Counted from the first letter of the stretch, positions 27,315 to 37,483 are shown. The stretch is DNA of 64,000 nt from Thiomicrorhabdus immobilis (GCF_021654855.1 NZ_AP024202.1:1922001-1986000); one strand, 5' to 3'. Numbers and translations are program-made. The notes: a model not told the origin generated them from the letters alone.

Positions 27315-27644
27315 TTAGAACGGCATCTTCATGCCGGCTGGCATATTCATTCCCGCGGTTAAACCACCCATTCTTTCTTGGGTAACCTCTTCTACACGGC
27401 GAGCGGCACTATTGACCGCCGCAGCAAACAAATCTTCAAGCATCTCTTTGTCATCCATCAAGGAATCATCGATCTCAACCTTAACCAATTCATGTTTACC
27501 GGTCATAACCACTTTGACCATGCCACCACCGGCTTCACCATTGACTTCCATTTTGGCAATTTCCTCTTGAGCTGCTTGCATATTTTTCTGCATCTCTTGA
27601 GCTTGCTTCATTAAGTTGCCAAGGCCACCTTTTCCACCAAACAT
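27315..27644 (-). CDS. ybaB: YbaB/EbfC family nucleoid-associated protein
   Basis: 109 residues, the typical YbaB size. The N-terminus is [18 protein letters not shown], the helical DNA-binding arm; the middle has [14 protein letters not shown]. The family binds DNA as a dimer and coats the nucleoid. It sits between dnaX and recR as in most bacteria. Confidence 0.93.
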   Translation of the reverse strand: MFGGKGGLGNLMKQAQEMQKNMQAAQEEIAKMEVNGEAGGGMVKVVMTGKHELVKVEIDDSLMDDKEMLEDLFAAAVNSAARRVEEVTQERMGGLTAGMNMPAGMKMPF

Positions 27645-27732
27645 AAACTTTCCTTTATTTTCTGTTATACATTTCTTGAATTCTAAATTTAATCTTGAGC
27701 TTAAATCACCAATAAAACACTTAAAAAACCTG

Positions 27733-30216
27733 CTACAAGGGTTTAAGCGTTCCTGGAATCACGTCCATTCCTAGTTGAGCAAGAAATGAATTTACCACTC
27801 CATCGTTGGCAATCGATTGCTGTGCAGCCAACTGTTTATCTTCGGCCAGTTTTTGCTCGTATTTAACAGGCGTAAAATGCTCAGACGCCCCTACCACTTC
27901 AAAAACCATCTGAGTACCAAAATAGGTTTTTACGGCAGCCTCGATTTGCTCTAAGACCATTTCAGGCTTGGCATATTGCTGTTCAGGATCAATACTCATC
28001 CGTAATACCTTATCGGTTAATTCGACAAGCACACTATTACGAGCCATATCCTCAGCCATGCCTTTCAAGTCCAGACATTGGATGATTGATATCCAATCTT
28101 GCAAATAGTCGCCTGAAGGAGCGAATTCAGCTTGTTCAACGACCGCCAAGCTTTCAACACCTTGCTTCGCTTGGCTTGACTCAACCTGTGTTAAATCGTC
28201 TGAATTTGGCGCAGCTTCAGGCTGATGCTTTGCTGTTATCGAATTGGGGTTAAATTGCTGAACTGAACTATTTTCACTATGACGATCAGCGGCTAAACTC
28301 ACCCCTTGCTCGGTTTCATCAAGATGCCAAGGCGGTAAATCATCAATCATTGTTGCAGAAGATTGGTATGCAACATCTTCATCAGACCCCATTTGCTGGT
28401 TTTGGGCAAACGCCTGATTCTGTAGATGATTAATCTGCTCACTTATTAAGTCATGCACAGGGACTGCAACCGAACTTGAATGTTCATCAACAACCTCTGA
28501 CGGCATTACAGGCTCAAGGTCAGCATTTTTCTCCGCTTGCGGTGGCTGTTCTATAGCCGTGTTTGAACCAGGCTTAGCGAACGGTTGTTTCAGGCGTTCG
28601 CGAATTTGAGCCAGGTGGTCGGTGCCCCCTGCCGGCTCACTTTTTGTATTTGAATAAGATGGATTAGCCTGAGAATCATTAACTGTTTGAACCAAATCAT
28701 TAGTCGGCAGTTCGCTTGGTAAAGGAACGGCTTGATGTGACGCTATAAGGGTTGGTTGATTGTCAAACGGGCGTTCTTCAAATTGCTGTTGTTCATAATC
28801 TTGTTGATTATCTGTCTGCTGTAAATACTGCAGGGAATCGGCTTGCTGCAGATAGGCCTGTTGAGAATCATTCTCTTCGGATGCGGCTTGAGCATAGCCG
28901 ACTTCTGGAAGCGACTCTTCTACTTTGGAAAAAGCTGATTCATCAGTTGTTAACTCTGTTTCAGCGTTTATTGAAAAGTTTTTTTTTCCGACCAATGAAC
29001 GTGCGGTTGCAAGTCCGGCTAAGGCATCCATTGGCGAAAGCTCGGCATCAGCAGATTCTGCCATAACTGGCTCAGATTGCGAAACTTGCTTGACGGCTAC
29101 CTGATTCGACTGATTTTCGGCAATTACCGCGTGAGCGGGTTGAAATGCCAACATTCGCATCAAGGCCATTTCAAAGCCGATTCGAACATCCGGAGCCAAC
29201 TGCATGTCTTGCTTGGTCAAAAGTGCGATTTGATACAACAACTGCACTCTCTCTGGAGCAAAACTCGCTGCAAAACCTTTGACAATTTCTGCCGGCAACA
29301 AAGTGGTGGTTTCATTATCGGAAAATACCTGCACGTAAGAGATGGCGTGCAAGCTTTCAATCAATTGAGCCAATAATGCCTGGTAATCCACCCCCATTGT
29401 CGCCAACTGCTGGATCACATTTTTTACCTGTTGAGCATCATCATGAGCCAAGGCTTGTAAGATGGCTACGCCAAACTGTTGGTCAACCAATCCCAACATG
29501 GTTTGCACAGGCTCAAACATCACTTCACCGGCACCATAAGCAATCGCCTGATCCAACAAACTCAAACTATCACGAGCCGAACCATCCGCACTCTTGGCAA
29601 TCAACGCTAAAGCGGAGTCTTCAAAAGGAATCTTTTCCTGCACCAAGATATGCGCCAGATGATTTTGTATCTGAGGCTGGGTTAAACGCATTAAATTAAA
29701 TTGTAAGCAACGCGATAGAACGGTAATCGGCAACTTGTGTGGATCGGTCGTCGCCAATAAAAATTTAACATGCTCGGGCGGTTCTTCAAGCGTTTTCAAT
29801 AAAGCATTAAAACTGCTTTTAGAAAGCATGTGAACTTCATCGATTAGGTAAACCTTATAACGACCTTGAGTCGGCGCAAACTGAACATTATCTAGAATCT
29901 CGCGGGTATCATCCACTTTGGTTTTGGATGCCGCATCGACTTCGATTAAATCAATAAAACGACCTTCATCAATAGAACGGCAGGTTTCGCAAACCCCACA
30001 AGGAGTCGAAGAGATACCCTCTTGGCAATTTAAAGCTTTGGCGAAAATTCTGGCAATGGTCGTTTTACCTACGCCACGAGTACCGGTGAACAAGTAAGCA
30101 TGATGCAGACGTTGCTGATCCAGTGCATTTGATAATGCCTGCATTACGTGAGACTGACCAACTAACTCAGCAAAGTTTTTTGGACGCCACTTGCGTGCTA
30201 AAACGGTATAACTCAT
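27733..30216 (-). CDS. dnaX: DNA polymerase III subunit tau (and possibly gamma)
   Basis: 827 residues, longer than E. coli tau (643). Residues 1-370 are the AAA+ clamp-loader part: Walker [10 protein letters not shown] near 44, a zinc module ([16 protein letters not shown]) near 64-79, Walker [10 protein letters not shown] near 124, and a LARKWRP N-terminus. A long low-complexity, Gln/Ser-rich linker spans about 380-690, with repeated QQ pairs. The C-terminal domain (about 690-827) should bind the polymerase alpha subunit. A run of nine A on the coding strand at codons 410-413 offers a slippage site that would give a 418-residue gamma form. First gene of dnaX-ybaB-recR. Confidence 0.93.
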   Translation of the reverse strand: MSYTVLARKWRPKNFAELVGQSHVMQALSNALDQQRLHHAYLFTGTRGVGKTTIARIFAKALNCQEGISSTPCGVCETCRSIDEGRFIDLIEVDAASKTKVDDTREILDNVQFAPTQGRYKVYLIDEVHMLSKSSFNALLKTLEEPPEHVKFLLATTDPHKLPITVLSRCLQFNLMRLTQPQIQNHLAHILVQEKIPFEDSALALIAKSADGSARDSLSLLDQAIAYGAGEVMFEPVQTMLGLVDQQFGVAILQALAHDDAQQVKNVIQQLATMGVDYQALLAQLIESLHAISYVQVFSDNETTTLLPAEIVKGFAASFAPERVQLLYQIALLTKQDMQLAPDVRIGFEMALMRMLAFQPAHAVIAENQSNQVAVKQVSQSEPVMAESADAELSPMDALAGLATARSLVGKKNFSINAETELTTDESAFSKVEESLPEVGYAQAASEENDSQQAYLQQADSLQYLQQTDNQQDYEQQQFEERPFDNQPTLIASHQAVPLPSELPTNDLVQTVNDSQANPSYSNTKSEPAGGTDHLAQIRERLKQPFAKPGSNTAIEQPPQAEKNADLEPVMPSEVVDEHSSSVAVPVHDLISEQINHLQNQAFAQNQQMGSDEDVAYQSSATMIDDLPPWHLDETEQGVSLAADRHSENSSVQQFNPNSITAKHQPEAAPNSDDLTQVESSQAKQGVESLAVVEQAEFAPSGDYLQDWISIIQCLDLKGMAEDMARNSVLVELTDKVLRMSIDPEQQYAKPEMVLEQIEAAVKTYFGTQMVFEVVGASEHFTPVKYEQKLAEDKQLAAQQSIANDGVVNSFLAQLGMDVIPGTLKPL
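28979..28987 (-). promoter_or_regulatory. A9 slippage run in dnaX
   Basis: Nine consecutive A on the coding (minus) strand, read GGA AAA AAA AAC. Adding one A (or a -1 ribosomal slip) gives K-K-K-L-F-N-K-R then TGA. Losing one A gives K-K-T-F-Q then TAA. Both exits truncate DnaX at about 415-418 residues, close to the 431-residue gamma of E. coli. Confidence 0.6.
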
Positions 30217-30372
30217 AACGAGAACAACAACTCTTTAAGTTCAAAAATTGGCATTTATTTTAACGTGTCTTGACGACAAAATCAGAACTATTTAAAAGGT
30301 CTGTCAAACAACGAGGTTGCAACGGAAGTCCTATCAAAAAACAAAATCTAAAGCAGAAATATCCGCAGATAT

Positions 30373-30384
30373 ACCAGGCCTGGT
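30373..30384. repeat. Dispersed palindrome ACCAGGCCTGGT (downstream of ffs)
   Basis: Exact copy, 14-bp perfect palindrome with flanking T/A, about 45 bp past the 3' end of the 4.5S RNA gene. Confidence 0.95.
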
Positions 30385-30428
30385 AACTTATAAATCGACA
30401 ACGAAGTAGAATAAAACAGTAAAGAAAT

Positions 30429-30542
30429 GGGTGGCGACCCTACCCACCTTACCTCGGCGCACGCATCAGAAGGTACCGTTGCTTCCTTCCGGACCTGGCG
30501 GAGTTCCCAACTTAGCGTCGCGAGGGGATGAATAGAGTCACC
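30429..30542 (-). ncRNA. ffs: 4.5S RNA of the signal recognition particle
   Basis: The minus strand carries the universal SRP domain IV loop GGTCCGGAAGGAAGCA and the conserved GATGCGTGCGCCG segment of gammaproteobacterial 4.5S RNA. The 5' end (ggtgactct) pairs with the 3' end (agggtcgcc), with G-U pairs, giving a transcript of about 114 nt. It binds Ffh to target membrane proteins. It follows tRNA-Gly in the same unit. The ends are set by pairing and could be off by a few bases. Confidence 0.92.
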
Positions 30543-30548
30543 ATAATA

Positions 30549-30623
30549 TGGAGCGGGTAAGGAGAATCGAACTCCTCTCATCGGCTTGGAAGGCCGAGGT
30601 AATAGCCAATATACGATACCCGC
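30549..30623 (-). tRNA. tRNA-Gly (anticodon TCC)
   Basis: A 75-nt cloverleaf with encoded CCA. Acceptor arms GCGGGTA and TACCCGC pair. The anticodon loop CTTCCAA reads GGA (and GGG). The T-loop has GTTCGATTC. It is nearly identical in layout to E. coli tRNA-Gly(TCC). Confidence 0.97.
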
Positions 30624-30625
30624 TT

Positions 30626-30715
30626 TGGCGGAGAGCGGGGGATTCGAACCCCCGATAGGTATTAACCTATACCCGCTTTCCAGGCGAGCTCCTTCAGCCG
30701 CTCAGACAGCTCTCC
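30626..30715 (-). tRNA. tRNA-Ser (anticodon GGA)
   Basis: A 90-nt tRNA with the long variable arm of serine tRNAs and encoded CCA. Acceptor arms GGAGAGC and GCTCTCC pair. The anticodon loop CTGGAAA reads TCC/TCT codons. The T-loop GTTCGAATC is intact. First gene of the tRNA-Ser, tRNA-Gly, ffs unit. Confidence 0.97.
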
Positions 30716-30728
30716 TAAGGAATGCAGG

Positions 30729-30757
30729 ATTATACTTGTTCAGTTAAATAATGTCTA
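30729..30757 (-). promoter_or_regulatory. Strong sigma-70 promoter for the tRNA-Ser/tRNA-Gly/ffs unit
   Basis: On the minus strand: TAGACA, a 17-bp spacer, then a perfect TATAAT, placing the start of transcription a few bases upstream of tRNA-Ser. Confidence 0.85.
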
Positions 30758-30786
30758 GAAACAATTAAGCAAGTCACTGGACTGGC

Positions 30787-32301
30787 CTATCGCCAAAATA
30801 ACCATGAAAAAGTAGGATAGGTTTTCATTTTCTTCACACCGCAATCAAGTTGCTGATAACTGGTTTGCCAATCAATGAAAGGCGAAAAAAACAGACTCAT
30901 CATCCATTGAAAGAAATTCAATCGTGTTGACGGAGTACGGTTAAAGTCTTTACAACTTTGTTGGGCATAACCATCAATGTTTGTTGTTGTTGTTACCGAG
31001 GTCGTTGTACAGCAACAGCCAAAGAACATACATGTAGTCACATCAGTGGTTGAACTCGTACTACCTAAGGTTGTTTCATAACTTAAACAACGTTGGACCT
31101 CTGCGTCAGTGGAATTTTTTGGCCCATCTGTCATATCGGCTAAAGCGCCCGTAATATTTGGCACATCTGTAGCATCGGTACCATCGACACAGACACCCGT
31201 ACGACCGACATAAAAATAGCCATCCACATAGACTTCTTTATCTTGTGGCAACAGAAAGCCAAATAAAGCGACCTTATGATACAAGTAGTCACCCGTCGTT
31301 TCGAAACCATTATCATAGCTATCGTTTTTTTCTAAGGTAGAGCCATCCCAGTTCTTAACATAATAATCTGCACTACTCGTCCCCCATAACAAACTCCAAA
31401 AATTCCAGGTTTTAGTAGGAAAAGGATTCACCCCGCTGACCACTTCCAATGGCTGCTGAGCAGCGACAATATCATAGTTATCCATTTGAGAACTATCGTT
31501 TATATCAACAAGCTCCGTACTACCCTCCTCAACCTTACCCAGCCACTGGGACGAGAGTTCAACTGAAGGATATTTTGTTTTGTCAACATTTCCAGGATGG
31601 GATTCAACATAGCCATATTCACAATAATTCTGTCTATCGACCGAACCCGGAGCTCCGATATTTCCAGGAAATGTCGCTGGCACAGCACTCATATCAGCCG
31701 ACAAACACATATCATAACGTTTATCACAAAAACAATCGGCCATATCGGTACTATTGGCATCTTCTTCAGAAATACCGTAAATCGCCTGTCCTTTAGGGTG
31801 GAAACCAAGTAGACCTGTCGGTGAACTTTCTACCAATTCCAAGGCAACAGCACTGAATTGAATTGGCTTACCATCGGCATCCTGACCGGAACGAGGATTT
31901 GATTCATATTCAGTTAAAGGTTCAAACTCTTCGGTTATCGTATAGGTGAGATTGGTTTTTGGATCTGTATATGAATATGCTGGTACCGTTTTCATATTTC
32001 CAAATGTAATATTTAACGACACATCGCCATCAAGTGTATGGCCTAACTTACTTAAAAAATCACCAATAACTTCACGTACCTTATCCCCTTCAGTCGCAAT
32101 ATTATCCTCTGTCAAGGCCAACTCGGTTCTTAAAGCGACAGGCGCTAAGGCTTGGGCGTAATTATTGAAATTACGCTCCATAATCATCTTATTGCCTAAC
32201 TCCATAACCGTAAAGACACCTGATAAAGCTGTTGCGATGCTAAGAGCGCCTAAAAGAGAGATTGAACCTCTTTGTTTTTGTAGTACTGAATCATTAGACA
32301 T
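30787..32301 (-). CDS. TadG-like Flp pilus assembly protein
   Basis: 504 residues. The N-terminus (QKQRGSISLLGALSIATAL, residues 8-26) is a Tad-like positive-then-hydrophobic pseudopilin segment. The long remainder is exported, Cys-rich and Thr-rich with no recognised domain. A run including CMFFGCCC lies near residue 425. It is the last gene of the Tad operon, and TadG-type proteins are commonly encoded there. The call rests on the N-terminal segment and position. The function of the large C-terminal part is unknown, and it could be a pilus-associated adhesin. Confidence 0.65.
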   Translation of the reverse strand: MSNDSVLQKQRGSISLLGALSIATALSGVFTVMELGNKMIMERNFNNYAQALAPVALRTELALTEDNIATEGDKVREVIGDFLSKLGHTLDGDVSLNITFGNMKTVPAYSYTDPKTNLTYTITEEFEPLTEYESNPRSGQDADGKPIQFSAVALELVESSPTGLLGFHPKGQAIYGISEEDANSTDMADCFCDKRYDMCLSADMSAVPATFPGNIGAPGSVDRQNYCEYGYVESHPGNVDKTKYPSVELSSQWLGKVEEGSTELVDINDSSQMDNYDIVAAQQPLEVVSGVNPFPTKTWNFWSLLWGTSSADYYVKNWDGSTLEKNDSYDNGFETTGDYLYHKVALFGFLLPQDKEVYVDGYFYVGRTGVCVDGTDATDVPNITGALADMTDGPKNSTDAEVQRCLSYETTLGSTSSTTDVTTCMFFGCCCTTTSVTTTTNIDGYAQQSCKDFNRTPSTRLNFFQWMMSLFFSPFIDWQTSYQQLDCGVKKMKTYPTFSWLFWR

Positions 32302-32303
32302 AT

Positions 32304-32942
32304 CTACTCCACCAAACTTTTCACTAACTTTAAATTATTCAAGGCTTTTGCATTCAAAGGATCATGTTCTAACGCCTGCATAAAAAAGCTTTGAGCACGT
32401 TGATATTTTTTTTGTAAAATCGCTGAAAAACCCAAGTTATTTAAAGCACTGACTTTTCTATTAAGCTCATCAGACTTTAACCAGTCGTAATATATCGTTT
32501 CAGCTAAACTAAAATCCTCATTGATAAGGGAGAGTCTTGCTAACTCCGATTCATCGTCAATGGTTTTATCGGTAAATTTATTAATTTCTAGCCAAGCGAC
32601 AAACGCCATATTCGATTTTTGCTGCGCTTCATAAATTTGAGCTAACATTCTATAGACTCGAATATCATCCCGATTGACCTTACGTAATCTATGTAGCAAA
32701 GTCTCAGCTTGTGAAAACTTTTTTCTTTCAATTAATAGTTTTGCCAAGTCCAAAGCAAAATCTAATTCTTCAGTCGGACCAAGTTCCGTTGACAAAGGCT
32801 CAACTTGTTGCGAAAAAGTTGAATAGTCATTTTTACTTTCGTTTTTTGCTGCGAACTGGGTACACCCGGAAAAAGAAATCAAAGCAAACAAAACCAACAC
32901 AGCTCTGAAGAAGTCAATATTTGGCAACATGGCATTTTTCAT
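32304..32942 (-). CDS. TadD-like TPR lipoprotein
   Basis: 212 residues from the ATG at 32942, which overlaps the tadC stop as TGATG. A lipobox (SFSGC) near residue 27 predicts an outer-membrane lipoprotein. Residues about 60-210 contain at least three TPR-like helices pairs, including the ALNNLGFSAILQKKYQRAQ segment. TadD lipoproteins are pilotin-like assembly factors of Flp pili. Position between tadC and the TadG-like gene fits. Confidence 0.8.
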   Translation of the reverse strand: MKNAMLPNIDFFRAVLVLFALISFSGCTQFAAKNESKNDYSTFSQQVEPLSTELGPTEELDFALDLAKLLIERKKFSQAETLLHRLRKVNRDDIRVYRMLAQIYEAQQKSNMAFVAWLEINKFTDKTIDDESELARLSLINEDFSLAETIYYDWLKSDELNRKVSALNNLGFSAILQKKYQRAQSFFMQALEHDPLNAKALNNLKLVKSLVE

Positions 32943-33838
32943 CAAAAAGTTCTTCCTAAGATAACCATTTTCTCACCAAGCAGGAGTATCAAATACGGTA
33001 GCATCAAAAACGGCATGATGACTACAGCCATCTTTGCTGAAGTTTTAGCCGCCTTTTCTTCCATCATCTGCTCTCTATTTAAATACATTCTACGAGAGAA
33101 CTCGTTTAGAGCTTCACCTATCGAGCTACCTAATTTTTCATTCTGTATCAACACTTGTACCAGGCTCTGCACATCTCTTGTAGGGTTACGCTCTGCAAAC
33201 TGACGCAATGCATCCGTTCTAGACATACCAATTTGAATTTGATCCAATAAATACTCAAACTCATAACAGATTTCAGGATGCACATTCCGAAGTTCACTTG
33301 AAACTCTTTTGATTGCGACCAGATAACTTAAACCTGCATTCATGCAGATATTGCACATATCTAAAAAATCAGGAAGATGTGCATCAATCAAACCCAACCT
33401 TTTCTGACCTTTATAAATTACAACCCTCTCTGGCAGTAATAAGAAGATCACCGGAACGATAATCATCCAAACGGGAGAGACTAACTGCCAACTCCAAAGA
33501 AAAGCCATGAATAAAGCAGATGCGATAATCAACATATACTTGATGAAAAAGTAACCGCCAATGTCACTATCCCGTCTATATCCAGCACTAATTAATTGCT
33601 CTTGTAGTTTGGCAATTTCTTTGCCGTTTTTCGGCCCTAGAGACCGTCCTAAAGAACACCACCAACAGCGGTTATAGCTATTTTTCTGTTTTACATACTG
33701 GCTTACAAGACCGACACGAGCCTTCATATGTTCCTTTTCTAACTGAACCATATGCGCTACCAAAATGCGTTTGACAATCAACCAAGTCGCGAAAAAAGCA
33801 AGTATTGCCACGATGGACAGTAATAAAAGGTATGACAC
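32942..33838 (-). CDS. tadC: Flp pilus inner-membrane platform protein TadC
   Basis: 298 residues with a T2SF (GspF-like) domain. A hydrophobic N-terminal helix and three more helices flank the central helical segment (LPDFLDMCNICMNAGLSY near residue 155). It works with TadB as the inner-membrane platform on which TadA acts. It lies 4 bp after tadB. Confidence 0.88.
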   Translation of the reverse strand: MSYLLLLSIVAILAFFATWLIVKRILVAHMVQLEKEHMKARVGLVSQYVKQKNSYNRCWWCSLGRSLGPKNGKEIAKLQEQLISAGYRRDSDIGGYFFIKYMLIIASALFMAFLWSWQLVSPVWMIIVPVIFLLLPERVVIYKGQKRLGLIDAHLPDFLDMCNICMNAGLSYLVAIKRVSSELRNVHPEICYEFEYLLDQIQIGMSRTDALRQFAERNPTRDVQSLVQVLIQNEKLGSSIGEALNEFSRRMYLNREQMMEEKAAKTSAKMAVVIMPFLMLPYLILLLGEKMVILGRTF

Positions 33839-33842
33839 GCTT

Positions 33843-34787
33843 CTAAAACCTCATTTTTAACATTTGACGAAGGATAATCATTCCAAGCGCAATCAGAATA
33901 ATCGACACCCATAGCAATTGATTTCCTAAAGGGTCTTCAATAAAAAACGTCATGGATGGATAATCAAAAAAGTATTTATAACCCAAATAGCCAACTGGAG
34001 CTCCTCCTATAAACCATGCAGTAAAACGTGATTCTGCAGTCAGTGTTTTCAGTTTTGCTTGAAAATTTTCACGACGTCGCATCAACTTGGATAGCTCACT
34101 TAAGATACTCGACAATTGACCACCCGTTTCACGTTGAATAATCAACGTGATAACAAAAAATTGTGCTTCCGGCAAATCCACGCGCCGTTGAAATTCTCGA
34201 AGAATGTCACGCATACTTATCCCTAAAACGAGCTGTTTATTGACCTCCTTCATTTCCTGAGCCAAAGGCCCTTCCATATCCTCCCCCACTGCGGAAATGG
34301 CACCATCGATTCCATAGCCTGATTGCAAAGAGCGGACAATAGAATCTAACATTTCTGGAAATCTTTGACGTAACTCTGTCTGTCGTTTATTAATTTTTAC
34401 CATTAAAAATATCGAAGGCAGCGATACTAACAATATAATTGCTAAAATGACTTTGCCACTAAGGTCGTGAAGATTTGCAATCAGTAGAAAGAGACTTAAA
34501 AATATTAAAACTGCTTGAGCGATAATAACCTTAATAACTTCTTGTTTTTGAGTAATCCCTGCCTTCTTAAACTTACCGCTTAACCACAGATACCATGTTT
34601 TTTCCGCTTGGGAAAGAAGCTGTTCTTGAATGGTTTTTTGTTCAGAATGGTTGATGCCAATACGAATTAACAATTGATTGAGTTGCTGTTTCTGTTTTTG
34701 CTGTCGCCCCCAAGACATGCCTATGGTAAACAAGATAAACGATGCAAAAATAGCTAATGCAATAATGAGAAGTTCAGCATCCATCAA
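33843..34787 (-). CDS. tadB: Flp pilus inner-membrane platform protein TadB
   Basis: 314 residues, T2SF domain protein. The sequence RFPEMLDSIVRSLQSGYGI near residue 140 and the QRETGGQLSSILSELSKLMR segment near 215 are characteristic of TadB. Membrane helices lie at the N-terminus, near residue 95-130 and at the C-terminus. The start overlaps tadA's stop by 4 bp. Confidence 0.9.
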   Translation of the reverse strand: MMDAELLIIALAIFASFILFTIGMSWGRQQKQKQQLNQLLIRIGINHSEQKTIQEQLLSQAEKTWYLWLSGKFKKAGITQKQEVIKVIIAQAVLIFLSLFLLIANLHDLSGKVILAIILLVSLPSIFLMVKINKRQTELRQRFPEMLDSIVRSLQSGYGIDGAISAVGEDMEGPLAQEMKEVNKQLVLGISMRDILREFQRRVDLPEAQFFVITLIIQRETGGQLSSILSELSKLMRRRENFQAKLKTLTAESRFTAWFIGGAPVGYLGYKYFFDYPSMTFFIEDPLGNQLLWVSIILIALGMIILRQMLKMRF

Positions 34788-36199
34788 CTAACTTCCTGGA
34801 CAAAATTAAACATATCCGCAGGGAAACTATAGCCGACAGCTTCACACTTTTTACCACAAGCAGGTCTTAAACCTGTCGCGCGGAAAGCACCACGCATACT
34901 TCCAGAAGTTTTATTGAGCTGGTTTTCGAAAACAAAAATCTCTTGAAGAACGACGTTGTCCTCTTCAACCCCTACCACCTCAGTAATAAATTCAACTCTG
35001 CGTTTACCGTCTTTACCACGATTCACATAGATAATTAAGTCTATCGCACTGGCAATCTGCTTACGGATAGATGCCGCAGGAATATCAACCCCACTCAGGT
35101 TAATCATAAGCTCTAGACGAGCAATGCTATCGCGCGGACTGTTTGCGTGCAGAGTAGCCAGAGAACCGTCATGCCCGGTATTCATAGCCTGCAACATATC
35201 TAAAACTTCACCACCACGAACTTCCCCTAATACTATACGATCGGGACGCATACGTAACGCATTCTTTAACAATTCACGTTGGGTTACTTCACCTACCCCC
35301 TCTGCATTAGGTGGTCTGGTTTCTAATCGAACTACATGAGCCTGCTGCATTCTCAATTCGGCACTGTCTTCAATCGTAACGGTTCGTTCATTCTCAGGAA
35401 TCAATCCCGATAACATATTGAGTGTTGTTGTTTTACCTGAGCCAGTTCCGCCACAGACAAGAATGTTCAACCCAGCTTTTACAGCGTAATCCAGAAAAAG
35501 AAACATCTGTTCCGTCATTGAGCCATAGGCTATCAAATCCTTAGCACGAAGATGTTGCTCCGGAAATCTTCGGATAGAGACACTAATACCGTCTACGGCT
35601 AAAGGGGGAATAATGATATTGATACGAGAACCGTCGGGAAGCCTAGCATCAACCAACGGAGATGACTCATCAACTCGACGACCTGTTGAATAAAGCATTC
35701 GATCCACTTTATTCCTCAGGTGCTCTTCACTTATGAAGCGCACATCACTTAATTCAAGTAACCCTCTGCGCTCAACATAAATTTGATCATAGCCATTAAT
35801 GAGGATATCTGAAATGGTTGGGTCGGCCAACAATGGCTCGATTGGACCTAAGCCATAAATTTCATCCAACAACTCAACCCCAAGCTGGCGGATTTCAATT
35901 TCCGACAACGGATAACCCATTTCAGCTGCCACATTTCGAACCAACATTTCCAGGCGAGGTTTGAGTTCTTGTCGGGTTTCCTTACTGTCGGCTTCATAAA
36001 AAGCCTCATCTTCAGCGGCTTTTTTTTGGCAACGCGATTTAATTTCTTGAAATGTAATATTTTGGGTCAGACTGGACTCTTTGATATTTTTTCTAGGAGA
36101 AGCGTTATCCTCATCAAATTGCAAACTATCGGCGTTTACCAGGTTTTCAAGCGCCTGGTTCTTTTGTTCGCCTTGTCTTAATCGATCACGAATACTCAT
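34784..36199 (-). CDS. tadA: Flp pilus assembly ATPase TadA/CpaF
   Basis: 471 residues, type II/IV secretion superfamily ATPase that powers pilus assembly. An N-terminal helical region precedes the CpaF-type domain. GGTGSGKTTTLNMLSG is Walker A near residue 250. The Asp box (VTIEDSAELRM) is near 275. Walker B is in RIVLGEVRGGE near 320, and the His box HDGSLATLHANS is near 345. The C-terminus has an extra stretch with two Cys (RPACGKKCEA). Abuts tadZ directly. Confidence 0.95.
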   Translation of the reverse strand: MSIRDRLRQGEQKNQALENLVNADSLQFDEDNASPRKNIKESSLTQNITFQEIKSRCQKKAAEDEAFYEADSKETRQELKPRLEMLVRNVAAEMGYPLSEIEIRQLGVELLDEIYGLGPIEPLLADPTISDILINGYDQIYVERRGLLELSDVRFISEEHLRNKVDRMLYSTGRRVDESSPLVDARLPDGSRINIIIPPLAVDGISVSIRRFPEQHLRAKDLIAYGSMTEQMFLFLDYAVKAGLNILVCGGTGSGKTTTLNMLSGLIPENERTVTIEDSAELRMQQAHVVRLETRPPNAEGVGEVTQRELLKNALRMRPDRIVLGEVRGGEVLDMLQAMNTGHDGSLATLHANSPRDSIARLELMINLSGVDIPAASIRKQIASAIDLIIYVNRGKDGKRRVEFITEVVGVEEDNVVLQEIFVFENQLNKTSGSMRGAFRATGLRPACGKKCEAVGYSFPADMFNFVQEVS

Positions 36200-37483
36200 T
36201 TAAGAAACCGTTTGTGTTTGAGAAGAAGGTTTGGATTGTTGCTTAGTTACTTTGGTCTGTTTTTTCAAAAGTTTATTGATAAATTTCATTGCCCCCCCTT
36301 TATGAAAGATGCCTTTCATTCGGTTTTTCTCCAGGACTACATCCTCAACCATTGGCCGTAAGCTACCGTTATGTAGCATATTCGCAATACCCAATAATTG
36401 TCTATTTACATTGGATTCAGGCTTAAACTCTTTTAACAACTGTCCATGATTTAAAGATTCATTGAATCCTAAATAATCATTTGCCACATGAACAACAGTA
36501 TCTACATCAAAAGAATCAATGACCTCACTCATTATCGAGTCATCCTGACTGGTGCTTCGATTGATAATCAGTTTGATGGATTCTCGAACATAACCCAGTT
36601 TTTGAGTTAACTGGATAACGGAGTTGACCGCTCTAAAAGAAGATAAAGAAGGCTCAGCTACAAGGACGATATTGTCAGATTCATCCAATGAGCTCAACGT
36701 CATATCAGACAAATCACTGGCACAATCAATTACAACGTGGTCATAATAACGTCGCAATAATTGAATAATCGTTTTAATCAACTCTCCATTCAAAGTATCC
36801 AGTTCAGTCACTTCTGACGGGAGCGATAAGATATATAAGCCGGACTCATGACGACTCAAAGATTTATAGATTAAATTTTCATCAAATCGGTTCAAGTTAT
36901 AGACAAAATCAGTTAAAGAATATAGCCGTTTACCTTCCATATTAAGATATAAAGAGGTGTCTCCTAACGGCATATTCAAATCAACTAAAACCGTTCTTCC
37001 TTCTGTTAAATCATTAAGATGTGAAGCGATATTGGTCGCTAATGCGGTGCAACCTACTCCACCTTTCAAGCTAAACAAAGATGAAACATTACCATTCTTA
37101 CCCTGACGGCGACGTTCCTGCATGTGTAGAATGGATAATATATGGAATACCTCATTCGGACATTCGATAAAACCTAATACACCCTGATGGCTGGCTTCTA
37201 TAATAAAATCTGCATTTTTTTGTTTTAAAAGAATGTAAACCGCCACCCCTTTGGCCAAAGTGAGTATTTGGTTAACGTCTTCTAAAACCGATTTGTCATT
37301 ACCATCGTATTCCAATAGAACAAGACTGACGTCTTCTGGCCAAATATGAGGAACTTCGTCCAATGATTCCATTAAATACTTTGAAGAAACTGAAACACGC
37401 ACAGCTTCTTTAAGGTCCTCATCCGTACCTAAATAAAATAATTGCCTCAATGCGATTGAGTTAGTTTGCAGTACCGTACTCAT
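36200..37483 (-). CDS. tadZ: TadZ/CpaE-like MinD-family localisation protein
   Basis: 427 residues. An N-terminal receiver-like region (about 1-125) is followed by a MinD/ParA-type ATPase with a deviant Walker A (SLKGGVGCTALATNI) near residue 143. The VVIDCASDLSD segment lies near 253. In Tad systems this protein places the apparatus at the cell pole. It abuts rcpA upstream and tadA downstream with no gap. The C-terminal tail is basic and lysine-rich. Confidence 0.87.
   Translation of the reverse strand: MSTVLQTNSIALRQLFYLGTDEDLKEAVRVSVSSKYLMESLDEVPHIWPEDVSLVLLEYDGNDKSVLEDVNQILTLAKGVAVYILLKQKNADFIIEASHQGVLGFIECPNEVFHILSILHMQERRRQGKNGNVSSLFSLKGGVGCTALATNIASHLNDLTEGRTVLVDLNMPLGDTSLYLNMEGKRLYSLTDFVYNLNRFDENLIYKSLSRHESGLYILSLPSEVTELDTLNGELIKTIIQLLRRYYDHVVIDCASDLSDMTLSSLDESDNIVLVAEPSLSSFRAVNSVIQLTQKLGYVRESIKLIINRSTSQDDSIMSEVIDSFDVDTVVHVANDYLGFNESLNHGQLLKEFKPESNVNRQLLGIANMLHNGSLRPMVEDVVLEKNRMKGIFHKGGAMKFINKLLKKQTKVTKQQSKPSSQTQTVS

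Noticed and set aside
30348-30581. A protein-coding frame on the minus strand here
   Set aside because: It runs through the 4.5S RNA gene; the RNA signature is strong and the frame has no homology I can recognise.
36139-36160. A split copy of the palindrome, accagg and cctggt about 10 bases apart in tadA
   Set aside because: The halves are separated by a 10-base loop and lack the AGGCCT centre shared by the true copies, so this is likely chance.
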